Assembly: GCF_900095025.1 (NCBI RefSeq)
Contig: NZ_FMBK01000003.1
Span: forward strand, 62,001-126,000
Length of the DNA: 64,000 nt
Direction: 5' to 3'
DNA from: Acinetobacter albensis
GTDB taxonomy: Bacteria > Pseudomonadota > Gammaproteobacteria > Pseudomonadales > Moraxellaceae
The first letter of the stretch is position 1. Every line of letters begins with the position of its first letter. Positions 17,991 through 26,915 of the stretch are shown here, piece after piece. The notes under the pieces are model-generated. The model was not told the DNA's origin. It ran no database searches and was given only the letters and a program-made list of their open reading frames with translations. The position numbers and the translations under genes were made by a program.

Positions 17991-18012
17991 TTTATGACAT
18001 ATTTATGACAAA
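17991..18012 (-). promoter_or_regulatory. Pho box (PhoB-binding site) upstream of the microprotein gene
   Basis: TTATGACA occurs at 17992-17999 and 18003-18010, exactly 11 bp apart; on the gene strand this reads TGTCATAA twice, matching the PhoB 11-bp direct repeat (CTGTCAT plus four A/T). It is followed after about 6 bp by CATAAT, the geometry of a PhoB-activated promoter. Confidence 0.75.
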
Positions 18013-18308
18013 ATTGTCATATTTAATACAATTTAAGCCATCCAAATTAATATTTTAATTTTCAACAACTTAAAAAATAAAAAATAAATTTTTAATCTTT
18101 AAATTTTGACTAATTCATTCTGTTTTTATTGAAATATGACATTTTCCAAACTTTTTTAAAATCAATCATTGATAAACAATAAATTGAAACTTACTTACCC
18201 AATTCTTCCTTAAACTTTCACTTAAAAATCGGGCAAAACACCCACAAAACTTGCTTTTTATCTTATAATTTAGCCCGCTAGCTAACAGCCCGCTCAAGAG
18301 ATATTTGT
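18013..18308. other. AT-rich region upstream of fumarase
   Basis: About 295 bp, extremely AT-rich, between the Pho box and the class I fumarase. It should carry the fumarase promoter; TATAAT at 18264-18269 lies about 40 bp before the start and is a candidate -10. No gene was seen. Confidence 0.35.
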
Positions 18309-19835
18309 ATGACAACTATTATCAAGCAAGATGACCTAATCATATCGGTAAAAGATGCGCTTCAGTTCATTTCTTATTATCATCCACAAGACTTCATCCA
18401 AGCGATGAGCCGTGCTTATGATCGTGAAGAGAACCAAGCTGCGAAAGACGCGATTGCACAAATTCTGATTAACTCCCGTATGTGTGCAGAAGGCCATCGT
18501 CCAATCTGCCAAGATACAGGCATTGTGAACGTATTTCTTGAAGTGGGCTTAGATGTTAAATTTGATTTAACCATGAGCCTAGATGATGCGATTAATGAAG
18601 GTGTACGTCAGGGTTATCTTGAAAACTCAAACATTCTTCGTGCATCAGTTTTAGCTGATCCTGCTTTTGGTCGTAAGAATACCAAAGACAATACCCCTGC
18701 TGTCATTCACTACAAACTCGTTCCGGGTAACAAAGTTGATATTACTGTGGCCGCAAAAGGTGGCGGTTCAGAAAATAAATCTAAACTGGCGATGTTAAAT
18801 CCATCTGACTCAATTGTGGATTGGGTACTTAAAACTGTTCCGACGATGGGTGCAGGCTGGTGTCCACCAGGTATGTTGGGTATTGGTATTGGTGGTACTG
18901 CTGAAAAAGCCATGATGCTTGCAAAAGAGTCACTCATGGAAGAAATTAACATGGACGAACTGCTTCGTCGTGGGCCTGAAAATAAAATCGAAGAACTTCG
19001 TATGGAGATTTTTGAGAAAGTTAATGCCTTAGGTATTGGTGCACAAGGTCTTGGCGGTTTAACCACAGTTCTAGATATTAAAATTAAAGATTATCCGTGT
19101 CATGCTGCGGGTAAACCTGTCGGTATGATTCCGAACTGTGCTGCAACTCGTCATGCGCACTTCCAGTTAGATGGCTCAGGTATTGCACATATTCAAGCAC
19201 CTAAACTCTCTGACTATCCTGCGGTGACTTGGGATTCATCCACTTCTAAACGTGTTGATTTAGACAACATCACTCAAGAAGAAATGAATGCTTGGCAACC
19301 AGGCGATACATTACTGCTTAACGGAACAATCTACACAGGTCGTGACGCTGCACATAAACGTATGTGTGAAATGCTCGACAAAGGTGAAGAATTACCCGTT
19401 GATTTGAAAGGTAAATTCATTTACTACGTTGGTCCAGTCGATCCTGTGGGCGATGAAGTGGTTGGTCCTGCTGGCCCAACAACGGCTACACGTATGGACA
19501 AATTTACCCGCCAAGTGCTTGAAGCAACTGGCTTATACGGCATGATCGGTAAAGCAGACCGTGGTCCAACAGCTATTGAAGCCATTAAAGACAATAAAGC
19601 GACTTATTTAATGGCCGTTGGCGGTGCAGCTTATCTTGTGTCTAAAGCGGTACGTCAAGCTGAAGTGGTTGCTTTTGCTGATTTAGGGATGGAAGCCATT
19701 TACAAGTTTGTGGTTGAAGATATGCCTGTATCTGTCGCCGTAGATGTGAACGGAACCTCTATTCATGCAACAGCACCGAAAATCTGGCAAGCGAAAATTG
19801 GTAAAATTCCAGTAGTAGATGCTGCTGCAGTTTAA
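18309..19835 (+). CDS. fumA: Class I fumarate hydratase (Fe-S)
   Basis: A 508-residue [4Fe-4S] fumarase interconverting fumarate and malate in the TCA cycle. The three expected cluster Cys are visible: ICQDTG near residue 105, MIPNCAATRHAHF in the middle, and the MCEML Cys in the C-terminal half. The C-terminal domain contains GRDAAHKRM and GTTGKAD-like GMIGKADRGP. Length fits the long FumA/FumB type. It stands alone between terminators. Class I enzymes are sensitive to oxidants and iron limitation, which is relevant beside the iron-uptake region, though distance argues against co-regulation. Confidence 0.95.
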   Translation: MTTIIKQDDLIISVKDALQFISYYHPQDFIQAMSRAYDREENQAAKDAIAQILINSRMCAEGHRPICQDTGIVNVFLEVGLDVKFDLTMSLDDAINEGVRQGYLENSNILRASVLADPAFGRKNTKDNTPAVIHYKLVPGNKVDITVAAKGGGSENKSKLAMLNPSDSIVDWVLKTVPTMGAGWCPPGMLGIGIGGTAEKAMMLAKESLMEEINMDELLRRGPENKIEELRMEIFEKVNALGIGAQGLGGLTTVLDIKIKDYPCHAAGKPVGMIPNCAATRHAHFQLDGSGIAHIQAPKLSDYPAVTWDSSTSKRVDLDNITQEEMNAWQPGDTLLLNGTIYTGRDAAHKRMCEMLDKGEELPVDLKGKFIYYVGPVDPVGDEVVGPAGPTTATRMDKFTRQVLEATGLYGMIGKADRGPTAIEAIKDNKATYLMAVGGAAYLVSKAVRQAEVVAFADLGMEAIYKFVVEDMPVSVAVDVNGTSIHATAPKIWQAKIGKIPVVDAAAV

Positions 19836-19848
19836 TTAATCTAAGCAC

Positions 19849-19882
19849 AAAAAAAGCACTCTACATTTAGGGTGCTTTTTTA
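19849..19882. terminator. Terminator after fumarase
   Basis: AAAAAAAGCAC and GTGCTTTTTT pair around a 12-nt loop, 14 bp after the stop, with a strong T-run. It lies between convergent genes and may serve both. Confidence 0.85.
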
Positions 19883-19904
19883 TTTCTATTGCTTAAACCT
19901 TATT

Positions 19905-20618
19905 TTACCAAGTCAACGGATTCCACAGTTTGAATGGTTTAATTAATTGCACATCATCTGCAGGATCATATTTTTCTCGCTTAATTTTTTGCGCTTTTTT
20001 ACGCACTTTCCCTGTATTTTGATCTTGAGCGACAAAGTTAAAGCTTTCTGATTTCAACTGGGTAAATGCAATTTCATTCAAACCTGTTTTTTCAGGAACC
20101 AGCATCAAAGGACCAGAAAGTTCTCGACGAGTATTTAAGTTTTCCTCATCATATTTAATAAAATAGGATTTTCCACCTTCAACAGTAAAGTCGAGATATT
20201 TAGGTTTTTGAAAATGCTGCACCCCTAAAGGACGACTACTGGATAAACGATACGTTCCAGCAGGTAGTTCAATCCAATAATAATGATTATTGAGTAAACT
20301 CGGAATACGCTCACTATTAATAAAAAGACTCGATGCCACTATCTCTTGACGATTCCATTTCGTATCAGGACGATACATATACACAATCGCAGCTTGAGTA
20401 TTTTGTGCTTGAACTGATTGAAAATGCCGTCCTACGTTTTGATTGACCCACCCGCCAATGGTAAACATACCAAAGCGGTATTGTTCTATCATTCCTGGTG
20501 CATGTTCAGTATCGATAGGTTTTAAAGTAGATGTGACTTGAGCTTGTTCAATAGTCGTCTTACCATGACAACCCCATAAAATAACACTTGCACAGACCGC
20601 AATACAGACTCCACGCAT
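19905..20618 (-). CDS. Outer-membrane lipoprotein, DUF2846-like
   Basis: A 237-residue lipoprotein: a short signal MRGVCIAVCASVILWGC with the lipobox LWGC gives acylation at Cys17, and the next residues (His-Gly) do not signal inner-membrane retention. Residues about 75-180 (QAAIVYMYRPDTKW, LFINSERIPSLLNNHYYWIELPAGTYRLSS, VEGGKSYFIKYD) fit the DUF2846 beta-sandwich. The C-terminus is Lys-rich (KVRKKAQKIKREK). The family's function is unknown; many members sit in the envelope. It is a single gene between fumarase and clpX, with about 190 bp to the clpX terminator. Confidence 0.78.
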   Translation of the reverse strand: MRGVCIAVCASVILWGCHGKTTIEQAQVTSTLKPIDTEHAPGMIEQYRFGMFTIGGWVNQNVGRHFQSVQAQNTQAAIVYMYRPDTKWNRQEIVASSLFINSERIPSLLNNHYYWIELPAGTYRLSSSRPLGVQHFQKPKYLDFTVEGGKSYFIKYDEENLNTRRELSGPLMLVPEKTGLNEIAFTQLKSESFNFVAQDQNTGKVRKKAQKIKREKYDPADDVQLIKPFKLWNPLTW

Positions 20619-20754
20619 GATTTTCCCTCACCGCGTATTTTTATTTTTGTACTAAATTGAGCACTTGATTTTGCAATATTAAATTGCGACATTTAAACCG
20701 CATATAGACGTCCACGTCTCGTGGTTCAGATTACCATCCAGTTTTATTTTTTCA

Positions 20755-20793
20755 AATAAAAAAACGTGGGAAAACACGAGTTTTCCCACGTTT
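20755..20793 (-). terminator. Terminator after clpX
   Basis: AAACGTGGGAAAAC and GTTTTCCCACGTTT form a 14-bp stem with a 4-nt loop, 16 bp past the clpX stop; on the minus strand it is followed by a long T-run. Confidence 0.9.
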
Positions 20794-20808
20794 CAGACGA
20801 ATAGCGTG

Positions 20809-22125
20809 TTAAGCAGATTTAGAGTTTACAACCTTCAAATCTACTTTAGCAGCAACTTCCGTCTCTACTTTTGGCTGACGCTCAGTTTTAAGTTCTGGTT
20901 TTGCTTCGCCATTAATGACAGCGTCACTCACAATCACTGTACCGACATCTGTACGACTTGGTAAATCATACATCGTATCTAACAATGAATTTTCTAAAAT
21001 TGAACGTAGACCACGTGCACCAGTGTTGTGTTCTAAGGCTTTTTTCGCCACTGCACGCAATGCAGAATCTTCAAAAACCAGATCTACATTTTCCATATCA
21101 AATAAATATTGATATTGACGTGTTAAAGCATTTTTGGGTTCTGTTAGAATTTGCATTAATGCGCCTTCATCTAACTCTTCCAAAGTAGCAATGACAGGCA
21201 AACGACCAATAAACTCTGGAATTAAACCAAATTTCACCAAATCATTCGCCTCAACCTGACGGAATAAATCAGACAATTTCTTGCCTTCATCTTTTTTCTT
21301 CACATCAGCTGTAAAGCCAATTCCGCCTTTTTCTTGACGTTGTTGCACAATTTTTTCAAGACCAGAAAATGCACCACCACAAATAAACAGGATATTTGAA
21401 GTGTCAATTTGGATGAACTCTTGTTGCGGATGTTTTCGACCACCTTGTGGTGGAATCGAAGCAACCGTTCCTTCGATCATTTTCAATAATGCTTGTTGAA
21501 CGCCTTCACCTGATACATCACGGGTAATGGATGGATTTTCAGACTTACGGGTAATTTTGTCGATTTCATCGATATAGATGATCCCTTTTTGCGCTTTTTC
21601 TACATCATAATCTGCTTTTTGAAGAAGCTTTTGTACAATGTTTTCAACATCTTCACCCACATAACCTGCTTCGGTTAAGGTGGTTGCATCAGCCATTGCA
21701 AAAGGCACATCTAACAAACGTGCTAAAGTTTGTGCAAGTAAAGTTTTACCTGAACCTGTTGGTCCAACAAGCAAAATATTACTTTTTGCAAGCTCTACTG
21801 CGTCATCAGGTTTGTGACCTGTATTGGTCACTTTTAAACGCTTGTAATGATTATACACTGCAACTGAAAGCGTTTTTTTCGCAACATCTTGACCAATTAC
21901 ATATTGATCGAGCGCAGCACGAATTTCATGTGGCTTAGGTAAAGGCTTAGTTGCCCAATCATTCGATTCAACTTGTTGACTGGTTTGGACCAAATCTAAG
22001 CATACGTCCACACATTCATTACAGATGTACGCGTCCTCACCTGCAATCAGTTTCCCGACTTCAGACTGCGTTTTACCGCAAAATGAACAATGCTTTTGTC
22101 CTTGAGGATGTTCGGACATATTCAC
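20809..22125 (-). CDS. clpX: ATP-dependent Clp protease ATP-binding subunit ClpX
   Basis: A 438-residue AAA+ unfoldase. An N-terminal zinc-binding domain has four Cys ([16 protein letters not shown]). The AAA+ core shows Walker A GPTGSGKT, Walker B IIYIDEID, the pore loop GYVGED and an RKH-type loop region (GGRKHPQQ). The ClpP-docking IGF loop appears as GGIGFTADV. The C-terminus has a Lys/Glu/Val-rich tail after residue 410 ([20 protein letters not shown]). ClpX delivers substrates to ClpP encoded 22 bp upstream on the same strand. Confidence 0.98.
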   Translation of the reverse strand: MNMSEHPQGQKHCSFCGKTQSEVGKLIAGEDAYICNECVDVCLDLVQTSQQVESNDWATKPLPKPHEIRAALDQYVIGQDVAKKTLSVAVYNHYKRLKVTNTGHKPDDAVELAKSNILLVGPTGSGKTLLAQTLARLLDVPFAMADATTLTEAGYVGEDVENIVQKLLQKADYDVEKAQKGIIYIDEIDKITRKSENPSITRDVSGEGVQQALLKMIEGTVASIPPQGGRKHPQQEFIQIDTSNILFICGGAFSGLEKIVQQRQEKGGIGFTADVKKKDEGKKLSDLFRQVEANDLVKFGLIPEFIGRLPVIATLEELDEGALMQILTEPKNALTRQYQYLFDMENVDLVFEDSALRAVAKKALEHNTGARGLRSILENSLLDTMYDLPSRTDVGTVIVSDAVINGEAKPELKTERQPKVETEVAAKVDLKVVNSKSA

Positions 22126-22146
22126 TCCAATATCAATATCTAAAAA

Positions 22147-22752
22147 TTATGGACGTTTGCTTAACACTTCATCCACGAGACCATATTCTTTGGCAGCCTG
22201 TGCTGTCATAAAGTTGTCACGGTCAGTATCTCTGGCAACACGTTCATAGTCTTGACCACTATGCTCTGCCATTAAACGGTTTAAACGTTCTTTAATAAAC
22301 AGAATTTCACGTGCATGAATCTCAATATCCGAAGCTTGACCACGGAAACCACCAAGAGGTTGGTGAATCATAACACGCGCATTTTCCAAGCAGTAACGTT
22401 TACCCTTTGCACCTGCATTGAGTAAAAATGCACCCATAGAGGCTGCTTGACCCATACAATATGTCACCACATCGGGTTTAATAAATTGCATTGTGTCATA
22501 AATCGCCATGCCCGCTGTTACCGAGCCACCTGGTGAATTAATATAAAGGTGTATATCTTTATCTGGGTTCTCTGCTTCTAAAAACAACATCTGAGCAACA
22601 ATTAAGTTGGCCATGTTATCTTCCACTTCACCACTTAAAAAGATGACACGCTCACGTAAAAGACGTGAAAAAATGTCAAAAGAACGCTCGCCACGAGACG
22701 ATTGTTCTACGACCATTGGTACTAAAGCGTTATCAATTGTTGGAACATACAT
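22147..22752 (-). CDS. clpP: ATP-dependent Clp protease proteolytic subunit ClpP
   Basis: A 201-residue serine peptidase forming the ClpP 14-mer. The catalytic triad is visible: Ser in [12 protein letters not shown], His in [10 protein letters not shown] and Asp in [10 protein letters not shown]. The N-terminal stretch ([27 protein letters not shown]) is the usual propeptide and axial region. clpX follows in the same transcript. A terminator separates clpP from tig, so clpP probably has its own promoter within the 190 bp upstream; no clear sigma-32 site was found. Confidence 0.98.
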   Translation of the reverse strand: MYVPTIDNALVPMVVEQSSRGERSFDIFSRLLRERVIFLSGEVEDNMANLIVAQMLFLEAENPDKDIHLYINSPGGSVTAGMAIYDTMQFIKPDVVTYCMGQAASMGAFLLNAGAKGKRYCLENARVMIHQPLGGFRGQASDIEIHAREILFIKERLNRLMAEHSGQDYERVARDTDRDNFMTAQAAKEYGLVDEVLSKRP

Positions 22753-22902
22753 ATGCTATTTATTCCTAAGTTTTTGTTACTTAACTCATAGGCACAATAT
22801 GAGGGATAATGATCGAAATTGCAAAATATTCCCCATTAAATAACAGATATTTTTATATCCACTTTGTGATGTCAGGTCAATTCAAATGCAAATTCACACA
22901 TT

Positions 22903-22929
22903 AAAAAAGGCGCATGATGCGCCTTTTTT
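22903..22929 (-). terminator. Terminator after tig
   Basis: AAAAAAGGCGCAT and ATGCGCCTTTTTT form a compact hairpin 14 bp past the tig stop. Confidence 0.9.
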
Positions 22930-22942
22930 AAATCAGCAGAAC

Positions 22943-24277
22943 TTAGCCTTGTTGACGAGCTTGTTGCTCTTTCAACAATTCTTCATAACTTACTGCAGTA
23001 TCAGTTACTTTAGCAGAAGCTAAAATATGATCAACAATTTGGTCTTCTAAAACAACTGCTTCAATTTGAGCACGTTGTTGTTTGTCATTTTTGAAGTATT
23101 CAATCACTTCAGTTGGATCTTCATAAGAAGAAGCCATGTCATTGATGTACGCTTCTACACGTGTAGGATCAACTTCAATTTTTGAATCAGCTAAAACTTT
23201 GCTGACCAATACACCAAGTTTAACGGCTTTCTCAGCTTGTTCTTTGAACAAGTCATCTGGAAGCATGCTGCTGTCAAATGCTTGCGCACCTTGAGCACCA
23301 AATTGCTGAGTAAATTGTTGAATCATTTGTTGACGTTGACGATCAATTTCTTGAGCCAACATTGATTCAGGTACTTCAACTTCATTTGCAGCAACAAGAG
23401 CATCAAAAGTTGCAGATTTCACTTGGTTACGAAGACCATTTTTCACTTCGCGATCCATGTTTTTACGTACGTCAGCTTTTAACTTCTCAACGCCTTCTTC
23501 TTCAGTTAGACCAAAGATTTTTAGGAATTCAGCATCAATTTCTGGAAGCTTTTGTTTTTCAACAAGCTTAACCGTAATTTTGAACTGTGCAGCTTTACCC
23601 GCAAGGTTTTCAGCTTGATAGTCTTCAGGGAAAGTAACATCAATCACTTTCTCTTCGCCTTTCTTCATGCCTACGATGCCATCTTCAAAGCCAGGAATCA
23701 TACGACCTGAACCTAACACAAGTTTAAAATCTTCAGCAGTTCCGCCTTCAAATTTCTCGCCGTCTACAGTTCCTTCAAAATCAAAAGTTACTTGCATGTC
23801 TTTTTTAGCCATGCCTTTTGTTTCAGCCCAAGCTGCACGTTGCTTTTGAAGGTTTTCAATCATTTGATCAACATCTTTATCGTTGACTTCAGATGATTTA
23901 CGTTCCACTTCCAATGCATCAAATGCGCTAACTTCAACTTCTGGATAAACTTCTACCGTTGCTTCATAAACAAGAGCATCGTCTTTGTTTTCAACTTTGT
24001 CGATATTTGGCATGCCAACAGCATTAATTTTTTCTTGCTGAATAGCTTCAAACACTGTGTCACGAATAACATCGTTCACAACTTCTTGATAAATGCCTGC
24101 GCCATATTCACGACGTACCACATTTAAAGGCACTTTACCTGGACGGAAGCCGTTGATCTTCGCAGTTTTAGCAGTGCGTTTTAAACGGGCTTCAAATTGC
24201 TCGTTCACACGGCTCGTCGGTACAGATACATTTAAACGACGGGCAACGCCCGAAACCGCTTCAGAAGTTACTTGCAT
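22943..24277 (-). CDS. tig: Trigger factor, ribosome-associated chaperone
   Basis: A 444-residue peptidyl-prolyl isomerase/chaperone. The N-terminal ribosome-binding domain holds the signature [16 protein letters not shown] (consensus GFRxGKxP). The FKBP-type PPIase domain follows (about 160-245: [48 protein letters not shown]), then the helical substrate-cradle C-domain. ATG 24277 is chosen, not the in-frame ATG 24352, because GAGGAAG precedes it and the conserved [10 protein letters not shown] start is there; the extra 25 residues upstream cover the promoter. tig-clpP-clpX is the classic gene order. Confidence 0.97.
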   Translation of the reverse strand: MQVTSEAVSGVARRLNVSVPTSRVNEQFEARLKRTAKTAKINGFRPGKVPLNVVRREYGAGIYQEVVNDVIRDTVFEAIQQEKINAVGMPNIDKVENKDDALVYEATVEVYPEVEVSAFDALEVERKSSEVNDKDVDQMIENLQKQRAAWAETKGMAKKDMQVTFDFEGTVDGEKFEGGTAEDFKLVLGSGRMIPGFEDGIVGMKKGEEKVIDVTFPEDYQAENLAGKAAQFKITVKLVEKQKLPEIDAEFLKIFGLTEEEGVEKLKADVRKNMDREVKNGLRNQVKSATFDALVAANEVEVPESMLAQEIDRQRQQMIQQFTQQFGAQGAQAFDSSMLPDDLFKEQAEKAVKLGVLVSKVLADSKIEVDPTRVEAYINDMASSYEDPTEVIEYFKNDKQQRAQIEAVVLEDQIVDHILASAKVTDTAVSYEELLKEQQARQQG

Positions 24278-24323
24278 GGCTTCCTCGATATAGAAATAGT
24301 AATTGCAATTTTTAAAGTGCCAC

Positions 24324-24352
24324 ATTATATGACAACAATGAAAGATATACAA
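24324..24352 (-). promoter_or_regulatory. Predicted promoter of tig
   Basis: On the minus strand TATAAT (24329-24324) is preceded at 17 bp by TTTGTA (24352-24347). The -10 is perfect and the -35 weak, with a TG-rich spacer. Its position about 47 bp upstream of the tig ATG also argues against the longer tig start. Confidence 0.6.
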
Positions 24353-24471
24353 AGCTGGATGATTTAACCCCTATTTTTGCTTTGTTCCTCAATAAAGTCC
24401 ACTTTTTATTTATATAAAAAATTTTCCTTCTTTTAATTGTTCTTTAGCACTTTTGTACATGTTTTATTGCA

Positions 24472-24490
24472 AATGATAAAGTTTATCATT
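24472..24490 (+). promoter_or_regulatory. Fur box upstream of the first TonB-dependent receptor
   Basis: AATGATAAAGTTTATCATT is a perfect 9-1-9 palindrome that closely follows the Fur consensus (GATAATGATAATCATTATC). It lies 71 bp before the receptor start, so the gene should be repressed by Fur-Fe2+. Confidence 0.85.
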
Positions 24491-24560
24491 AGTATTATGA
24501 TGTTTTTTGTATTTTATTTGTTTTCAATTATTTATCTCGTCCACTACGGAATTCTATTTT

Positions 24561-26702
24561 ATGAGTAAGTTCAACCTTCGCCCGCTTAGCCTCGCTATTC
24601 TAGGAATGACCTCGACTTCTATTTTTGCAAATACTGAAGCAGAGTCCTCTACGCATCAGCTTTCAACGATTGTGGTATCCGCTGCGGGGTTTGAACAAGA
24701 CATTAAGAATGCTCCTGCAAGTATAAGTGTCGTGACAAAAGAAGATATTGAAAAGAAAAATGCAACCAGTATTGCTGATTTGCTTTCAGACGTTCCTGGC
24801 ATTGATATTCGTTCTGGCGTTGGCAAAACATCTGGACTCAATATTAAAATGCGCGGTTTGGGTAATGACTATAGCTTAATTCTAATTGATGGGCGTCGCC
24901 AAACAACATCCTCTGATGTGACACCAAATGGGTTTGGTGAAACCTCAAATAATTTCCTCCCTCCTCTTGCTGCAATTGAACGTATTGAAGTGATCCGTGG
25001 TCCAATGGCAACACGCTATGGTTCTGAAGCAATGGGAGGTGTGATTAATATTATTACCAAAAAAATCAGCAATGAATGGAATGGGAATGTCACTCTTAGT
25101 GGAAATGTGATGGAAAGTAATGCAGAAGCTGATTCTTGGAAAACCAGTTTTTTATTAAATGGCCCACTAGTTCATGAACGCTTAGGACTACAGCTCAGAG
25201 GAAGTTATCTTGATCGTCAACGATCAGAGCGAGTTGTAAAGGACTCAACTTCACGTGACCCTCGACCAAATGCTGCTGAAAATTACGATATTGGTGGTAA
25301 ATTACACTTTTCATTTAATGATGAAAACTCATTCTGGGCAGATGCCTTTCATTCTAATCAAACTTATAGCAATCAAAATGACCGTTTAGGTACACAAGAT
25401 ACACCTAGTCGTGCACGTGGTTATCAGGATGAGTTAGAATTCAATAGAGAGCAATATTCTTTGGGCCATGATGGTAATTATGACTTTGGAATTTGGAAAA
25501 CATATGTAAGCCAAACCAAAACTGAAACCATTGGTCGCACCATTCCTAGCAATACTTTTCCAAATAATGCGGATGCAGGTCGCGATCGAAAATTAGAAAA
25601 TACTGATTTTGTCGCAGATAGTCATTTAATTACCACACTAGATAATCATAAGCTCACTTTAGGTGCAGAATATAAAAAAGCAGAGAATGCAGATGATATT
25701 GCAGGAATTGGAGCAAAATTCGATAAAGATTCTTTCTCTTTTTACGCCGAAGATGAATGGAGTTTGTTAGATAACTTACATTTCACCTTTGGTGGCCGTT
25801 ACGAAGATCATTCAGGTTTTGGTGGACATTTTAGCCCACGTGCTTATTTAGTCTGGAATACAACGGATGTATTGACGCTTAAAGGCGGTGTTAGCACGGG
25901 CTACAAAGCACCCTCAGCAAAATCATTACATAACGGTATCATTAATTTCAGCGGTCAAGGGACAACACCGTCTTTAGGTAATCCTAACTTGAAACCTGAG
26001 ACATCCATTAATTATGAACTTGGATTGAATTATCAACATTCTGATAGTTTAGATTTTAATACAACTGCTTTTTTCAATATTGTAGAAGATAAAATCGTTT
26101 CTGAAGAATTTGTCTGTAATACCAATGATTGCTCAAATTTAGGCAATACAGTGACCTCTTATACTAAAAACTTTAATGCAGATGAAGCAGAAATTTATGG
26201 TCTAGAAACATCTCTTAGGTATCAAATTATTCCTGAATGGGATGTCAAAGCAGCTTATACTTTTACAGAGTCTGAAATTACGAAAGGTGCCAATAAAGGC
26301 TATGCGTTAGAGTCAACAGCTAAACATTTATTTAGTCTGACATCGACATGGCATATTAATGAAGCACTTGATATTTGGTTACAACACGAATATCAATCAG
26401 GACGTCCACGCTATTTAGAAACACCAACTGGCGGCGCACTTGATATCAAACAACAAACAGATAATAAATTTTCAGGATACAACTTGTTTAATTTAGGAAC
26501 GAGTTATCAGCTCAATGACAAGGTTCGTATTAATGCCGCAGTAAATAACCTGTTAGATAAAGATTTTACTGAATATTTAGATTATTACGATTTAAATGGT
26601 GATTTACAACAAGCCTATAAATACCTATCGATTGGTTCTGGTATGTCAGGTACATATTTAGCAGGTCGTAATTATTGGCTTTCTCTATCTTACGACTTCT
26701 AA
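24561..26702 (+). CDS. TonB-dependent catecholate siderophore receptor, FepA/PirA type
   Basis: A 713-residue outer-membrane receptor. Signal peptide 1 to about 23 (ending SIFA), a TonB-box-like STIVVSA, a plug domain (about 45-160: APASISVVTKEDIEKKNA, LLSDVPGIDIRSG, RGPMATRYGSEAMGGVINII) and a 22-strand barrel ending with aromatic Phe (LSLSYDF). A Cys pair in an extracellular loop (FVCNTNDCSN) is typical of FepA/PirA proteins. ATG 24561 is preferred to ATG 24507 because the signal peptide starts there; ACGGA lies about 10 nt upstream. The exact siderophore is inferred only as catecholate-like. A Fur box precedes it. Confidence 0.88.
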   Translation: MSKFNLRPLSLAILGMTSTSIFANTEAESSTHQLSTIVVSAAGFEQDIKNAPASISVVTKEDIEKKNATSIADLLSDVPGIDIRSGVGKTSGLNIKMRGLGNDYSLILIDGRRQTTSSDVTPNGFGETSNNFLPPLAAIERIEVIRGPMATRYGSEAMGGVINIITKKISNEWNGNVTLSGNVMESNAEADSWKTSFLLNGPLVHERLGLQLRGSYLDRQRSERVVKDSTSRDPRPNAAENYDIGGKLHFSFNDENSFWADAFHSNQTYSNQNDRLGTQDTPSRARGYQDELEFNREQYSLGHDGNYDFGIWKTYVSQTKTETIGRTIPSNTFPNNADAGRDRKLENTDFVADSHLITTLDNHKLTLGAEYKKAENADDIAGIGAKFDKDSFSFYAEDEWSLLDNLHFTFGGRYEDHSGFGGHFSPRAYLVWNTTDVLTLKGGVSTGYKAPSAKSLHNGIINFSGQGTTPSLGNPNLKPETSINYELGLNYQHSDSLDFNTTAFFNIVEDKIVSEEFVCNTNDCSNLGNTVTSYTKNFNADEAEIYGLETSLRYQIIPEWDVKAAYTFTESEITKGANKGYALESTAKHLFSLTSTWHINEALDIWLQHEYQSGRPRYLETPTGGALDIKQQTDNKFSGYNLFNLGTSYQLNDKVRINAAVNNLLDKDFTEYLDYYDLNGDLQQAYKYLSIGSGMSGTYLAGRNYWLSLSYDF

Positions 26703-26706
26703 ATCC

Positions 26707-26744
26707 AAAATCCCCATAAAAAACTCTGCTTATGCGGGGTTTTC
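26707..26744 (+). terminator. Terminator after the first receptor
   Basis: AAAATCCCCATAA pairs with TTATGCGGGGTTTT with a 2-nt bulge, 4 bp after the stop. Confidence 0.6.
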
Positions 26745-26865
26745 CTATATAAGAATATAATCAATGACTTAATTACAAATAGTTACATTGTTTCATTCAA
26801 TCCCCCATTTAAGTACTTATTCAGAATCGTCAATTTCAATTCAATTCAATAGGGATAAAAAACAA

Positions 26866-26884
26866 GAATCATTATTATTTTCAT
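26866..26884 (+). promoter_or_regulatory. Fur-box-like site upstream of piuA
   Basis: GAATCATTATTATTTTCAT resembles three NATWAT hexamers, the Fur-binding pattern, 31 bp before the receptor start. It is less symmetrical than the other two Fur boxes here. Confidence 0.5.
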
Positions 26885-26915
26885 ACATTTTCACAGTACA
26901 CTTTTTGAGTTAGAA

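Noticed and set aside
24278..24352. Longer trigger factor starting at 24352
   Set aside because: The extra 25 residues are unlike the family, and a TATAAT promoter element lies within them.
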